Part shown: positions 52,153 through 61,508 of the stretch, piece by piece
Layout: the number at the start of each line of letters is the position of its first letter
How positions within the stretch are numbered: the first letter of the stretch is position 1
Origin: CBFIDE01 sp965661265
Lineage (GTDB): Bacteria; Bacteroidota; Bacteroidia; Flavobacteriales; Schleiferiaceae
Assembly: GCA_965661265.1 (NCBI GenBank)
Contig: CBFIDE010000007.1
Span: forward strand, 51,782-115,781
Length of the DNA: 64,000 nt
Direction: 5' to 3'
Notes under the pieces: generated by a model
Database searches by the model: none
What the model was told of the DNA's origin: nothing
The model's input: the letters and a program-made list of their open reading frames with translations, nothing else
Program-made: the position numbers and the translations under genes

Positions 52153-53513
52153 TCGCCCTTGAGTGCAATCCAAACTGTTTTGAGCAGAATTTTAAGATCT
52201 AGAAGAAAGGACCAGTTTTCAATATAATAAACGTCTGCCTTCACTCTATTTTCCATATCCTCCAATTCTGGAGTTTCTCCTCTAAACCCCTGAACTTGAG
52301 CAAGACCTGTAATTCCAGGCTGAGCTAAATGCCTTAACATATAAGTATCTATTAGGTCCTTATAATGGGCTGTATGATTTACCATATGAGGCCTCGGCCC
52401 CACTAAAGACATATCACCTAAAAGAACATTCACAAGTTGTGGCAGTTCATCTAAATGATGATTTCGTAAAAATCTTCCTAAGCTTGTTATTCTTGGATCA
52501 TCTGAGCTCGCTTGACGATGGTCAGAGTCTGCATTAATGCGCATGCTCCTGAATTTATAAATGTAGAAGGTCTTAGCGGTTAGTCCATTTCTTTCTTGCT
52601 TAAAGAATATAGGGCCCTTACTGCTTATCTTAACAAGAATCGATAAAATCGGCACAAGCCAAGGCATCACTAATAGAATAACACTGAGGCTAATAAATAG
52701 GTCAACAAACCGCTTTAACCATCGATTATGCAAATAAGCCAAAGGCTCCACTCTCCTATATAAGACAGGGGTATCATCCAATAATTCAATATCCAAATTT
52801 GAACTATGCGGCAAGCCTAATTGAGGAATAATCCTAAATCTAACTAGTTTTTGGTCTGCTTCCTTAAACCACTGAACCAATCTAGGCTCCTGTCTACTGA
52901 AGGAGCAATACATTTCATCTAATTCGTTTTCAAGTATATAATTACTCAGAGATTCAAGGCTTTTTGCTCCATCAATGTGTTCTGAAAAAACTGCTTGAAC
53001 TTTCATCCCATACTCTGGATGTCGCTCTAAATTCTCCTGAAATTTTAATAATTCAGAACCATCACCTACTAATATTACTTTTTTAGATTGATAACCTTTT
53101 TTGCGGAGGTATCGTAGTAAATGAATAAAGTAAAAGCGCCAAGGCAAAGTGCTTAAGCCTAAAAAAACATAGAAGTAAATAATGAATAATCTAGAGTAAT
53201 AGTAGCCTTTTAGACTTACAACAAACAGCAACATTAAACCAATATGGAGCAATAAAATCTGAAGCACTCTTGAACTAGCTTTCCTTGCTTCTAGTGACCT
53301 ACGCACATCTAAGCCTTCGCCAATTAAATTTAAAAGAACCCATGAGAGATTCACAAAAATCCACAGTTGTGTATAGTAATTATAATATTCTGTCTCCTGA
53401 ATATTAAGATCCTCAAAGCGTAAACTTCCTGCTAGGAAAAAGCATAGATTCAATAGAATCAGATCTCCTAGAATTAAAATGAATTTTAGTGCTCTGTGGT
53501 AGCGAGAAAGCAT
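52149..53513 (-). CDS. Polyprenyl-phosphate sugar-1-phosphate transferase (WbaP/WcaJ type)
   Basis: 454 residues. Four N-terminal helices, a CoA-binding-like soluble domain (KKVILVGDGSELLKF), a fifth membrane segment (~270-295) and the catalytic PglC-like domain with the motifs GPIFFKQERNGLTAKTFYIY, KFRSMR, DELPQLVNVLLGDMSLVGPR and QPGITGLAQVQG. It starts glycan units by moving a hexose-1-phosphate to undecaprenyl phosphate at the inner membrane. It directly follows the M1 peptidase gene on the minus strand. Confidence 0.93.
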   Translation of the reverse strand: MLSRYHRALKFILILGDLILLNLCFFLAGSLRFEDLNIQETEYYNYYTQLWIFVNLSWVLLNLIGEGLDVRRSLEARKASSRVLQILLLHIGLMLLFVVSLKGYYYSRLFIIYFYVFLGLSTLPWRFYFIHLLRYLRKKGYQSKKVILVGDGSELLKFQENLERHPEYGMKVQAVFSEHIDGAKSLESLSNYILENELDEMYCSFSRQEPRLVQWFKEADQKLVRFRIIPQLGLPHSSNLDIELLDDTPVLYRRVEPLAYLHNRWLKRFVDLFISLSVILLVMPWLVPILSILVKISSKGPIFFKQERNGLTAKTFYIYKFRSMRINADSDHRQASSDDPRITSLGRFLRNHHLDELPQLVNVLLGDMSLVGPRPHMVNHTAHYKDLIDTYMLRHLAQPGITGLAQVQGFRGETPELEDMENRVKADVYYIENWSFLLDLKILLKTVWIALKGD

Positions 53514-55832
53514 TTACTTAAATGTATTAGCAATCAAACGATTTTGATAATCGTCCCATTGGCTTTTGTTAAGGCGAATATACTCATCAATAAGTGTTTT
53601 AGACTCTTGGTTTTGATACAATTTCTTCAACTCTTTTCTGGCTGAATTTCTGAGCGGTCTATTAAAGTGAAGAACTGCTTGTATATAATTTGCACAAAGG
53701 TCTTTATCAAAATAATTCAATGCTGATAAAGCTGAAATTGCATTCTGTCTTATCATAAATGAATACTTAGGATCAGTAAAATCTTTTAGTTGATTTAAGG
53801 CATTCTCATCCTGATAAAGAGCTGTTTTCATTAACAACACATTAATCTCTACTTTATAATTTCCAAAAGAATTGTCTTCAGTAAACTCAAAATTATTCAA
53901 CCATTCATTTGAACTTGGATTCCTGAAATCTACCGCTAGCTGAACTACCATTGCTTGAAGCTCATAAGAATGTAAGTCAAGTAAGCTTAGAAGAGAAGTA
54001 CGTAAGGCAGCTCTAAACTCCTCTGGCAAGTCCCCAATAATCTCTTTTAAAAAGTTAATATCCTCAGATTCTAATAAGCTTACATAATCCTTTAGACTTA
54101 AGGATTTCTTTACTCCATTGAAAGCCTCAACACGTACCAAATAATGTTCCTTCTCATTTTTCAGTGTATTCTCAAGCAAGCTGGATGTTTTTTTAGAGCT
54201 GATGTTTCTGGCTGATTGAACGGCCATTAATCTATTCAGGATCTTATTATCATCAGATAATGTCCTTTGAATATTCTCTATGCTCATCTCAAGCTTTTGA
54301 TTCAAAAGAAGGCTCATGTTTGGATTGAAATTGACACGATAAATATCCTCTTCAAATTCAAGCCTATGTTCTAAATTGGTGGCATCTAAATAGATGACTT
54401 CTTCACTTCCATTTTCAAAAAAGATCTTTACGGGAATTTGAAGTGAATAGGAACCTAGGCTTTCTGGGGCCACTTCTAAAAGCACATTCAAACGTTTTCC
54501 TTTAAATTTTAGCTTGGCAGATAAGTTGGGTTCTTCCTTATGATTCAGCCAATAATTATAAAAGTCCTCAAAGCCCTCATTGCCGTATTTCTTTAAGTAA
54601 TACAAGAGCGTTTCAGAGTTCACGACTGAATATGCGTTACTATCTAGATATTCATGAATAGCATTTCTATAATTCTCCCTGCCAAGCTCGTTTGAAATCA
54701 TGAATACTAAATAAGCTCCTTTATCATAAAACCTATAACTACCGGCATCTGGGCTAGATAAAGACTTCTTGGATGTTTTTGTAGCAGAAAATATTCTTTG
54801 GCTTGCTAAATACCTTTCCGAATCAAATTTATCTTCACCATAGATGTTTCTTTCGGATAACCATTGGTAATAAGTTGCAAAACCTTCATGTAACCAATGA
54901 GATCTTGAATCTTCTGCCGTAACATAATTCCCAAACCATTGATGAGCCAGTTCATGAGCATTTACATAAGTGTAATTTCTATCGTTAAAGGCATTCGTGT
55001 CAGTAATAAAGAAATCTCCGAAAATAGTAGCAGTAGTATTCTCCATTGCCCCATGTTGAAAATCAATTACCGGAACTTGACGATAAACTTCCCAGGGAAA
55101 TTTTCTTCCAATCTCAGCTTCCATAAAATCAAAGATTCCCTGATTCTGATAAAAAGTTGTGGGATATAGGTCAAGTGTACTGGGGTAGATATAATTATCT
55201 AGGGCAAAGTTAGACTTGCTTTTCTCAGTTGTGAGTTCATACTCACCTATTGCGAGCATTAGTAAATACGAAGATTGAGGTTTAGAAATCCTATAATGCC
55301 AGTAGGTAGTTTCACCAAGTGTAGACTTCTCAAGAAGTTTTCCATTTGAAAGAACTTGATATTTAGAATTAAAACCAATACTCAATTCAGTAATTAGCTT
55401 GTCTCTTTGGTCATCTTTAAACGGGATCCAATGCCTATGGTCAATTCCTTGACCTTGAGTCCATATTTGCTTTTTGGCTCCTTCTACATTCCACCCATTA
55501 AAGAAAATTCCTTTTCTAGGCTTAGCGCGATATTCAATTTCTAAATAAGATGTATCACCATTATAGGTGGTAGGCTTAGTAGTTATATGAAGTGTATCAT
55601 TCGTATAATTATAGCTTGCTTTTTTATTGTTGAGACCAACATAAAGAATATCAAAATTCACAGCATTAACATATAATTCTGGCCCTGATTGCACCAAATT
55701 GAACTTGGCATTACCATATACCTCCTCAGTTATTGTATCCAGTTTTAGTCTAAGATTGGCATTAAGAAAATCAGTTTGAGCATGGATTAAAGAGCCAACA
55801 ATCAAGAAGAACAACAAAAACGTCTTACTCAT
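53514..55832 (-). CDS. M1-family aminopeptidase, exported
   Basis: 772 residues from the ATG at 55832, which gives the signal peptide MSKTFLLFFLIVGSLIHAQ; an ATG at 55847 would add MILCL. The zinc site is HELAHQWFGNYVT with the third ligand in HWLHEGFATYY (HExxH-x18-E), and the GAMEN-like motif is HGAMENTTA. The C-terminal ~280 residues form a helical HEAT-like domain, as in ERAP-type enzymes. It is a second M1 enzyme unlike the one at 4.0-6.3 kb, which lacks a true GAMEN motif. No gap to the sugar-phosphate transferase. Confidence 0.93.
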   Translation of the reverse strand: MSKTFLLFFLIVGSLIHAQTDFLNANLRLKLDTITEEVYGNAKFNLVQSGPELYVNAVNFDILYVGLNNKKASYNYTNDTLHITTKPTTYNGDTSYLEIEYRAKPRKGIFFNGWNVEGAKKQIWTQGQGIDHRHWIPFKDDQRDKLITELSIGFNSKYQVLSNGKLLEKSTLGETTYWHYRISKPQSSYLLMLAIGEYELTTEKSKSNFALDNYIYPSTLDLYPTTFYQNQGIFDFMEAEIGRKFPWEVYRQVPVIDFQHGAMENTTATIFGDFFITDTNAFNDRNYTYVNAHELAHQWFGNYVTAEDSRSHWLHEGFATYYQWLSERNIYGEDKFDSERYLASQRIFSATKTSKKSLSSPDAGSYRFYDKGAYLVFMISNELGRENYRNAIHEYLDSNAYSVVNSETLLYYLKKYGNEGFEDFYNYWLNHKEEPNLSAKLKFKGKRLNVLLEVAPESLGSYSLQIPVKIFFENGSEEVIYLDATNLEHRLEFEEDIYRVNFNPNMSLLLNQKLEMSIENIQRTLSDDNKILNRLMAVQSARNISSKKTSSLLENTLKNEKEHYLVRVEAFNGVKKSLSLKDYVSLLESEDINFLKEIIGDLPEEFRAALRTSLLSLLDLHSYELQAMVVQLAVDFRNPSSNEWLNNFEFTEDNSFGNYKVEINVLLMKTALYQDENALNQLKDFTDPKYSFMIRQNAISALSALNYFDKDLCANYIQAVLHFNRPLRNSARKELKKLYQNQESKTLIDEYIRLNKSQWDDYQNRLIANTFK

Positions 55833-55866
55833 TAAGCATAGAATCATTATAATTAGTCACTAAAAT

Positions 55867-55905
55867 AGAACCATTTGAAATTTCTTTGGTTCTTTTGCAA
55901 AAGAA
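55867..55905 (+). promoter_or_regulatory. Palindromes upstream of the ferritin gene
   Basis: TTCTTTTGCAAAAGAA (55890-55905) is a perfect 16-base palindrome ending 12 bases before the ferritin ATG. It interlocks with AGAACCA (55867-55873) and TGGTTCT (55887-55893), a 7-base inverted repeat. The sequence does not resemble a Fur box. Operator role is inferred from symmetry and position. Confidence 0.4.
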
Positions 55906-55917
55906 AATTCACACACT

Positions 55918-56439
55918 ATGTTATCTAAAAGATTAGAAGAAGCTTTAAATAAGCAAATTAGAGTTGAAGCGGAGAGCTCTCAAACCTATTTATCAATGGC
56001 TTGTTGGGCTGAAACAAAAGGTCTAGAAGGAATTGCTGGGTTTATGTATGAGCATTCTGATGAAGAAAGACAGCATATGCTCAAACTAGTGAAGTTTGTA
56101 AATGAAAGAGGCGGCCATGCCCTAGTTAGTGAACTAAGCGCCCCTCCTACCGATTTTGGCACTTTCCAAAAAATGTTTGAGGATCTTTATCAACATGAAC
56201 TTTTTGTTTCAAATAGTATCAATGAATTAGTTCATGTCACTCTAGAAGAAAAAGATTATGCCACTCATAATTTTCTTCAATGGTACGTAAGTGAGCAGAT
56301 TGAAGAAGAAGCTGTTGCTAGATCAATTTTAGACAAGATTAACCTAATCGGAAATGATAAGGGGGGGCTATATCTATTTGATAGAGATGTTCAGCAAATC
56401 ACTGTTGAAAGTGCTGCTGCTTCCAACTCAGAAAAATAA
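55918..56439 (+). CDS. ftnA: Ferritin (bacterial FtnA type)
   Basis: 173 residues; 24-mer iron-storage protein. Ferroxidase residues are visible: Glu in RVEAESSQTYL, the EHSDEERQHMLK motif (Glu and His) and EEKDYATHNFLQWYVSEQIEEE. The absence of a heme-binding Met pattern supports ferritin, not bacterioferritin. A palindromic sequence lies in its promoter region. A small Cys-rich gene follows. Confidence 0.94.
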   Translation: MLSKRLEEALNKQIRVEAESSQTYLSMACWAETKGLEGIAGFMYEHSDEERQHMLKLVKFVNERGGHALVSELSAPPTDFGTFQKMFEDLYQHELFVSNSINELVHVTLEEKDYATHNFLQWYVSEQIEEEAVARSILDKINLIGNDKGGLYLFDRDVQQITVESAAASNSEK

Positions 56440-56493
56440 AAAACTTTATTTAGATTCATTCAAGATAACTATCTTTGGTCAAATGAATCACTT

Positions 56494-56682
56494 TTGGGCA
56501 AAGAGAAGTTATCTAAAAAGAAGATTGCCAAACAGCAAGCAAAAGCGCTGCGCAAGTTGCTGGATCAAAAAAAGCTCAAGTCATCATGTTGCGCAAAATT
56601 CAAGAAGTGCGAATCCAAGCGTTGTTCCAAATGCCCTTGCTTAGATTTAATACCATCCCTTTCTTCTGAAAAAGTTTCCTAA
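56494..56682 (+). CDS. Small basic Cys-rich protein
   Basis: 62 residues from a TTG at 56494. The N-terminal half is a basic helix (KEKLSKKKIAKQQAKALRK); the C-terminal half holds seven Cys in SSCCAKFKKCESKRCSKCPC, then LDLIPS. The CxxC-containing cluster suggests a metal site. Similar short Lys-rich proteins with a terminal Cys cluster occur in Bacteroidota, to my knowledge uncharacterised. It lies 54 bases after ferritin and may share its transcript. A reading frame overlapping it from 56354 has no such pattern and is not favoured. Confidence 0.55.
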   Translation: MGKEKLSKKKIAKQQAKALRKLLDQKKLKSSCCAKFKKCESKRCSKCPCLDLIPSLSSEKVS

Positions 56683-56737
56683 GCTGATTTTACCCCATTA
56701 AATTTCTGATACATAAAGCTGCAGTGTATATTTGTTT

Positions 56738-58831
56738 ATGCTCCAAACAGCAATAGAATATCTTAAAGGCGTGGGCCCAGCTAAAGCTGAATTGCTAAAG
56801 AAAGAATTGAACATTTTCAGATATTCTGACTTGCTTCAACTTTTTCCATTTAGATATATTGATCGCTCAAAATTCTATAAGATTAGTGAAATCAATAGTG
56901 TCAGTACTGAAGTTCAGATAATTGGAAAAATCACCAAGCTTCAAGAAATTGGAAGTGGCAGAGGCTCAAGGCTAAGCGCTAATTTTTCTGACGGAACAGG
57001 AAATGTAGAACTGGTTTGGTTTAAGGGAGTTAAGTGGCTGAAAGACAAACTAAAGCTGAACACTGACTATGTCCTTTTTGGCAAGCCTACCCTATTCAAT
57101 TCAAAAATAAATTTTGCTCATCCTGAACTTGATACTCTAAGTGACTATAAAAGTAGCCCTCTAAAAGGACTACAAGCTGTTTATCCCAGTACGGATAAGT
57201 TGAATACAAGAGGAATCAATTCAAGAGCTATTGCAAAACTGACTAAAATCCTAATTCCTCAACTTGATGGCTTAATATCTGAATACTTCTCAGATGAGTT
57301 TTTAAGAAAAAATCAAATTGTAAAAAGAGATTTTGCCTATTCTCGTATTCATTTCCCCTCTAGCTTAGAAGACATAGAGCTGGCTAGAAGAAGGTTAAAA
57401 TTTGATGAGTTCTTTTTCCTGCATTTAGAAATGCTCAGACAAAAAGCATTGCATCATAAAACTTACAAAGGTTACCCCATAGAAAAGGTAGGCCACATTT
57501 TTAATGAGTTCTACAATAATCATCTTCCCTTTGAATTGACCAATGCTCAAAAAAGAGTTCTGAAAGAAATAAGATTTGATATGCGACATGGAGAGCATAT
57601 GAATCGCTTGGTACAGGGTGATGTAGGAAGTGGCAAAACAATAGTTGCGGTATTATGCATGCTTATGGTTCTTGGCAGCGGATTTCAAGCTTGCCTGATG
57701 GCTCCCACAGAAATTCTTGCTACTCAACATTATTATGGAATCGCTGAACTCCTAGAACCTCTAGGAGTGAAAGTGAAATTATTGACAGGCTCAAGTAAAA
57801 CAGCAGACCGCAGAGAAATACACGCCGGGCTTTTAGATGGCTCATTGTCCATTCTTATTGGAACTCACGCCTTAATTGAAGAAAAAGTTGCCTTTAAAAA
57901 CTTAGGTCTTGCAGTGGTAGATGAGCAGCATAGATTTGGTGTAGCACAAAGAGCTAAACTCTGGAAAAAGAACACATTACCTCCTCATGTCCTGGTCATG
58001 ACCGCAACACCTATTCCAAGAACTTTGGCCATGAGTCTGTACGGCAATTTGGATAGCTCTATAATAGACGAATTACCTCCTGGAAGGAAACCGATCACTA
58101 CAGTTCATAAAAAAGATGAAAGCAGACTAGAGCTCTTTGGATTCTTAAAAGAACAAATAAAACTGGGCCGACAGGTCTATATTGTGTACCCTCTAATTGA
58201 TGAGTCTGAGACCATGGACTATAAAGATTTGATGGATGGCTATGAAAGTGTTACTAGAGCCTTTCCGCCAGAAGAGTATCAACTAAGTATAGTTCATGGC
58301 AGGATGAAAGCGGCAGATAAAGACTATGAAATGCAGCGCTTTGTTGAAGGAAAAACTCAAATTATGGTAGCTACCACTGTAATTGAAGTAGGAGTAAATG
58401 TGCCGAATGCAAGTGTTATGGTCATTGAAAGTGCCGAGAGGTTCGGCCTTTCTCAATTACATCAATTAAGAGGTAGAGTTGGACGAGGTGCAGAACAAAG
58501 CTTTTGTATTTTAATGACCAGTCACAAATTATCTTCAGACGCAAGGACTAGAATAAAGACTATGACTGGCACCAATGACGGCTTTGAAATTGCTGAAGTA
58601 GACATGAAATTACGTGGGCCCGGAGATATTTTAGGCACTAGACAAAGTGGATTGTTAAATTTTCAAATCGCTGATTTAACTAAAGATTCTGGGATACTTG
58701 AAGAGTCAAGAAATGCTGCAATAGAACTGCTTAAGGATGACCCAAGACTATCAAAGCCTGAAAATTCTGGAGTATTAAATGCATTTCAAGCCAAAACAAA
58801 GGGGAAGATTCAATGGGGACGCATATCTTAG
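56738..58831 (+). CDS. recG: ATP-dependent DNA helicase RecG
   Basis: 697 residues from the ATG at 56738 (a TTG six bases upstream is possible). It remodels stalled forks and Holliday junctions. Wedge/OB domain ~50-150 (VQIIGKITKLQEIG, NVELVWFKGVKWL), then helicase motifs: RLVQGDVGSGKTIVA, VVDEQHRFGVAQR, VMTATPIPRTLAMS, VATTVIEVGVNVPNAS and QLHQLRGRVGRG. A -7-like TATATTTG (56727-56734) stands only 3 bases before the ATG. Confidence 0.97.
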   Translation: MLQTAIEYLKGVGPAKAELLKKELNIFRYSDLLQLFPFRYIDRSKFYKISEINSVSTEVQIIGKITKLQEIGSGRGSRLSANFSDGTGNVELVWFKGVKWLKDKLKLNTDYVLFGKPTLFNSKINFAHPELDTLSDYKSSPLKGLQAVYPSTDKLNTRGINSRAIAKLTKILIPQLDGLISEYFSDEFLRKNQIVKRDFAYSRIHFPSSLEDIELARRRLKFDEFFFLHLEMLRQKALHHKTYKGYPIEKVGHIFNEFYNNHLPFELTNAQKRVLKEIRFDMRHGEHMNRLVQGDVGSGKTIVAVLCMLMVLGSGFQACLMAPTEILATQHYYGIAELLEPLGVKVKLLTGSSKTADRREIHAGLLDGSLSILIGTHALIEEKVAFKNLGLAVVDEQHRFGVAQRAKLWKKNTLPPHVLVMTATPIPRTLAMSLYGNLDSSIIDELPPGRKPITTVHKKDESRLELFGFLKEQIKLGRQVYIVYPLIDESETMDYKDLMDGYESVTRAFPPEEYQLSIVHGRMKAADKDYEMQRFVEGKTQIMVATTVIEVGVNVPNASVMVIESAERFGLSQLHQLRGRVGRGAEQSFCILMTSHKLSSDARTRIKTMTGTNDGFEIAEVDMKLRGPGDILGTRQSGLLNFQIADLTKDSGILEESRNAAIELLKDDPRLSKPENSGVLNAFQAKTKGKIQWGRIS

Positions 58832-58839
58832 CTATCTAA

Positions 58840-59679
58840 ATGGAATCTAAAAAGGAAAAAAATATAGAAATCAACAGTAAGGGATTGAGTTTTACTCAAG
58901 GCCTCCAGGAACTGATACGCTATAAATCATTAATCTCTACTTTTGCTTGGCGCGATTATAAATCTAAATATGCACAAACAAAACTGGGCTATTTCTGGGC
59001 GGTATTTCAGCCAATTGTTTCTGTTCTTATCCTCTTTATTTTATTTAAGAAATTCGCTAAAATAGGCCCAGAAGGAGTGGACTACATTAGCTATGCCTTA
59101 AGTGGTTTAATTCTCTGGAATTATTTTCAAAACACTATTCTGCAATCTGCTTCCTCATTAATTAGTAGTCAAAGAATGATTCAAAAAATTTATTTTCCAA
59201 AGATGAGCTTACCTCTTTCTAAGGCTTTGGTGGGTCTAATAGAAATGGGCATTGGTTTATTACTTTTGAGTATTTACCTTGCTTACAAAGGAGAGTTTTC
59301 TTTCCTAGCTCTACTCGCATTTCCTCTACCTTTATTTGTCTGTGGAATTAGCGCAATTGGCATTGGTTTATTCAGCAGCGCATTAAGTATTCGCTTTCGC
59401 GATTTACAACAAGTACTTCCTTTTATTCTACAAAGCGTTTTCTTTTTAAGCCCTATTGCTTACTCTAGTCAAATATTAGAATCATCTATTTCTAGTTCTC
59501 TTAATTGGGTACTTTATTTAAACCCAATTTATGGATCTATTGAATTCTTTAGACATTTTTTAATAGGCTCTGACCTAAACCCACTTTCTATAGTTAGCCT
59601 TTTGAGTGCCGTTCTTATCTTATTCTGTGGCTTCTTCTTCTTTAAGAGAGCTGAAACTTATATGGCCGATTACTTATGA
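58840..59679 (+). CDS. Polysaccharide ABC exporter permease (Wzm type)
   Basis: 279 residues with six membrane helices and the N-terminal motif WRDYKSKYAQTKLGYFWAVF typical of ABC-2 O-antigen/teichoic-acid exporters (Wzm, TagG). Its stop overlaps the ATPase start (ATGA). With the Wzt-type ATPase it would move a lipid-linked glycan across the inner membrane. Confidence 0.92.
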   Translation: MESKKEKNIEINSKGLSFTQGLQELIRYKSLISTFAWRDYKSKYAQTKLGYFWAVFQPIVSVLILFILFKKFAKIGPEGVDYISYALSGLILWNYFQNTILQSASSLISSQRMIQKIYFPKMSLPLSKALVGLIEMGIGLLLLSIYLAYKGEFSFLALLAFPLPLFVCGISAIGIGLFSSALSIRFRDLQQVLPFILQSVFFLSPIAYSSQILESSISSSLNWVLYLNPIYGSIEFFRHFLIGSDLNPLSIVSLLSAVLILFCGFFFFKRAETYMADYL

Positions 59680-60827
59680 GTCTTGCAATTCAAATAGAAA
59701 ACTTAAGTAAGTTCTATAAGCTGAAATCTGGAGAAAAATTTGCTGCTCTTAAAGAACTAAACCTAGAAATTCAGCAAGGTGAAGTTCTTGGACTCATTGG
59801 GCCAAATGGCGCCGGAAAGTCTAGTCTTTTAAAAATCCTTAGCAGAATAAGTACTCCAAGCAGTGGAAGGGCCAGAATAAATGGAAAACTAGCCTCCCTT
59901 CTAGAAGTAGGGACTGGATTTCATCCAGAGCTTAGCGGAAAGGATAATGTCTTTCTCAATGGTGCCATTTTAGGCATGAAGAAGAAAGAGATCCAAGCAA
60001 AGTATGATGAAATTGTAGCTTTTGCAGGAGTAGAAAAATTCATGGATTCTCAGGTAAAGCACTACTCTAGTGGAATGTATGTAAGACTTGCTTTTGCAGT
60101 AGCTGCTCATTTAAGAGCAGACATTCTATTAATAGACGAAGTATTAGCAGTAGGAGATGCAGAATTTCAAAAGAAATGTCTCTCTAAAATTGAATCTGAA
60201 AGTCAGGAAGAAGGCAAGACCTTGATCTTTGTGAGTCATAATATGAATGCTACTAAAAAGATTTGTGATCGGGTAGCTTATATGAAAGCTGGCCAAATAC
60301 ATTCAATTGGAAAAACAGAGCAATTGATCGAATCCTATTTGAATGATTTAGGAGAAGTAGCTCAAAGTATTCCTTTGTCAGAAAGAATAGATAGAACTGG
60401 TAATGCTGAAGGCAGATTGAATAAAATATCTATCGTTGAAAATGGCTTGCTATCTACCGCTCAAAACGCATCCATCCAGGTTGATGTAGAAATTGATAAT
60501 AAGCTAGCTCAGAACCAAGTAGAAATCCGATTGAACCTAGCAAGTGCTTATGGGAATTATTTAAGCAGCTTCAGTAATCAAATGAGTGGCAACAGTCTGT
60601 TGACATCAGATAAAAAAATCAGTATGATTTGTGAGATTGACCAACTACCTCTAATGAAAGGTGACTACTATTTAAATGCACATCTCTTTATCAATGGTGA
60701 ACGCGCTGATGCTGTGAGCCGAGCCTTTAACTTTAGTGTACTAGAAGGTGATTTTTATAATAGTGGCGCTCAATTAGAAAGAAAAATACCCGGTTTATTC
60801 ATTCCTCATAAATGGACTAAGGCTTAG
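59676..60827 (+). CDS. Polysaccharide ABC exporter ATPase with glycan-binding domain (Wzt type)
   Basis: 383 residues. ATPase domain 1-235 with Walker A GPNGAGKSSLLKI, signature HYSSGMYVRLAFAVA and Walker B ILLIDEVLAVGDAEF, as in Wzt and TagH. A ~140-residue C-terminal beta domain (about 240-383) corresponds to the Wzt domain that reads the non-reducing end of the glycan, so the chain may carry a specific terminal cap. Convergent with the first sulfotransferase, overlapping by 11 bases. Confidence 0.92.
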   Translation: MSLAIQIENLSKFYKLKSGEKFAALKELNLEIQQGEVLGLIGPNGAGKSSLLKILSRISTPSSGRARINGKLASLLEVGTGFHPELSGKDNVFLNGAILGMKKKEIQAKYDEIVAFAGVEKFMDSQVKHYSSGMYVRLAFAVAAHLRADILLIDEVLAVGDAEFQKKCLSKIESESQEEGKTLIFVSHNMNATKKICDRVAYMKAGQIHSIGKTEQLIESYLNDLGEVAQSIPLSERIDRTGNAEGRLNKISIVENGLLSTAQNASIQVDVEIDNKLAQNQVEIRLNLASAYGNYLSSFSNQMSGNSLLTSDKKISMICEIDQLPLMKGDYYLNAHLFINGERADAVSRAFNFSVLEGDFYNSGAQLERKIPGLFIPHKWTKA

Positions 60828-61497
60828 CTTCAAATATTTTTAAAGCCTTTTTGTACAATTCTACATCTATACTATTTGCTTCCGCGATTTGATCGCGATA
60901 AGCGGATTTTAATTCTTGAAATAAAGCTGAATTGCTAGCTACATTAAGACGCTCTGCATTTTTTAAATTAAAGCTAAACTCAGAATTTATCTTAGAAATT
61001 GACTCATCCATTCTTTCTGCAAGGCCAATAAAATTTAGCTTCTCCATATTCTCAGCAGCTTGGTCCAAGGAAACATCTTGTAAATCACTTCCTCTGGATT
61101 TTTCAAAACTTCCATCCATAAAGCGAGCTTGAAGATTTGATCCAAAAGATGTCTTTAAAAAGTCAGGAAGCGAATGAACTGACTCTTTCAACTCCATCAT
61201 TCTTGGTCCTTGAGACCTCAACATATGTAAATAATGAGAAATACAGCGATCTATTGGATCCCTAAAAAAACAAACAGTCTTATAATTATCCTGAACTAAG
61301 GGGTAGGCAGAAAAGTCTAAATGCCCGCTAATAAGGGATTTGGAGGATGCTATAGCCTCTCTAAGCTCTTTGTCCCTTTCCTTATTTGCATAGCAATGAG
61401 CAACATCCTTTTGGCTATATTGACTTTGCAATAATTCTCTAAAGCTTGTGCCCGCAGTTTTAGGGATATGAAAAAAAAATAGTTTCCTTTGATTCAT
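60817..61497 (-). CDS. Sulfotransferase family 2-like protein
   Basis: 226 residues. PAPS-binding loop FFFHIPKTAGTSFRELL at the N-terminus and the 3'-phosphate motif TVCFFRDPIDRCISHYLH at about residues 72-90, both typical of heparan 2-O/chondroitin-type sulfotransferases (HIPKTAGT group). It is a soluble cytoplasmic protein with no signal. Acceptor is probably the local glycan or a lipid; PAPS-making genes are not in the window. Its start is 11 bases from that of the divergent second sulfotransferase. Confidence 0.85.
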   Translation of the reverse strand: MNQRKLFFFHIPKTAGTSFRELLQSQYSQKDVAHCYANKERDKELREAIASSKSLISGHLDFSAYPLVQDNYKTVCFFRDPIDRCISHYLHMLRSQGPRMMELKESVHSLPDFLKTSFGSNLQARFMDGSFEKSRGSDLQDVSLDQAAENMEKLNFIGLAERMDESISKINSEFSFNLKNAERLNVASNSALFQELKSAYRDQIAEANSIDVELYKKALKIFEAKP

Positions 61498-61508
61498 AAA
61501 TTACAAAC

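Noticed and set aside
56354..56644. Open frame overlapping the ferritin 3' end and the small Cys-rich gene
   Set aside because: It runs out of frame through the end of ferritin, and its protein shows no domain; the alternative frame gives the regular Cys pattern.
56727..56734. TATATTTG as promoter of recG
   Set aside because: A full -7 match, but it ends only 3 bases before the ATG and lacks a TTG at the right distance, so it would start transcription inside the gene.
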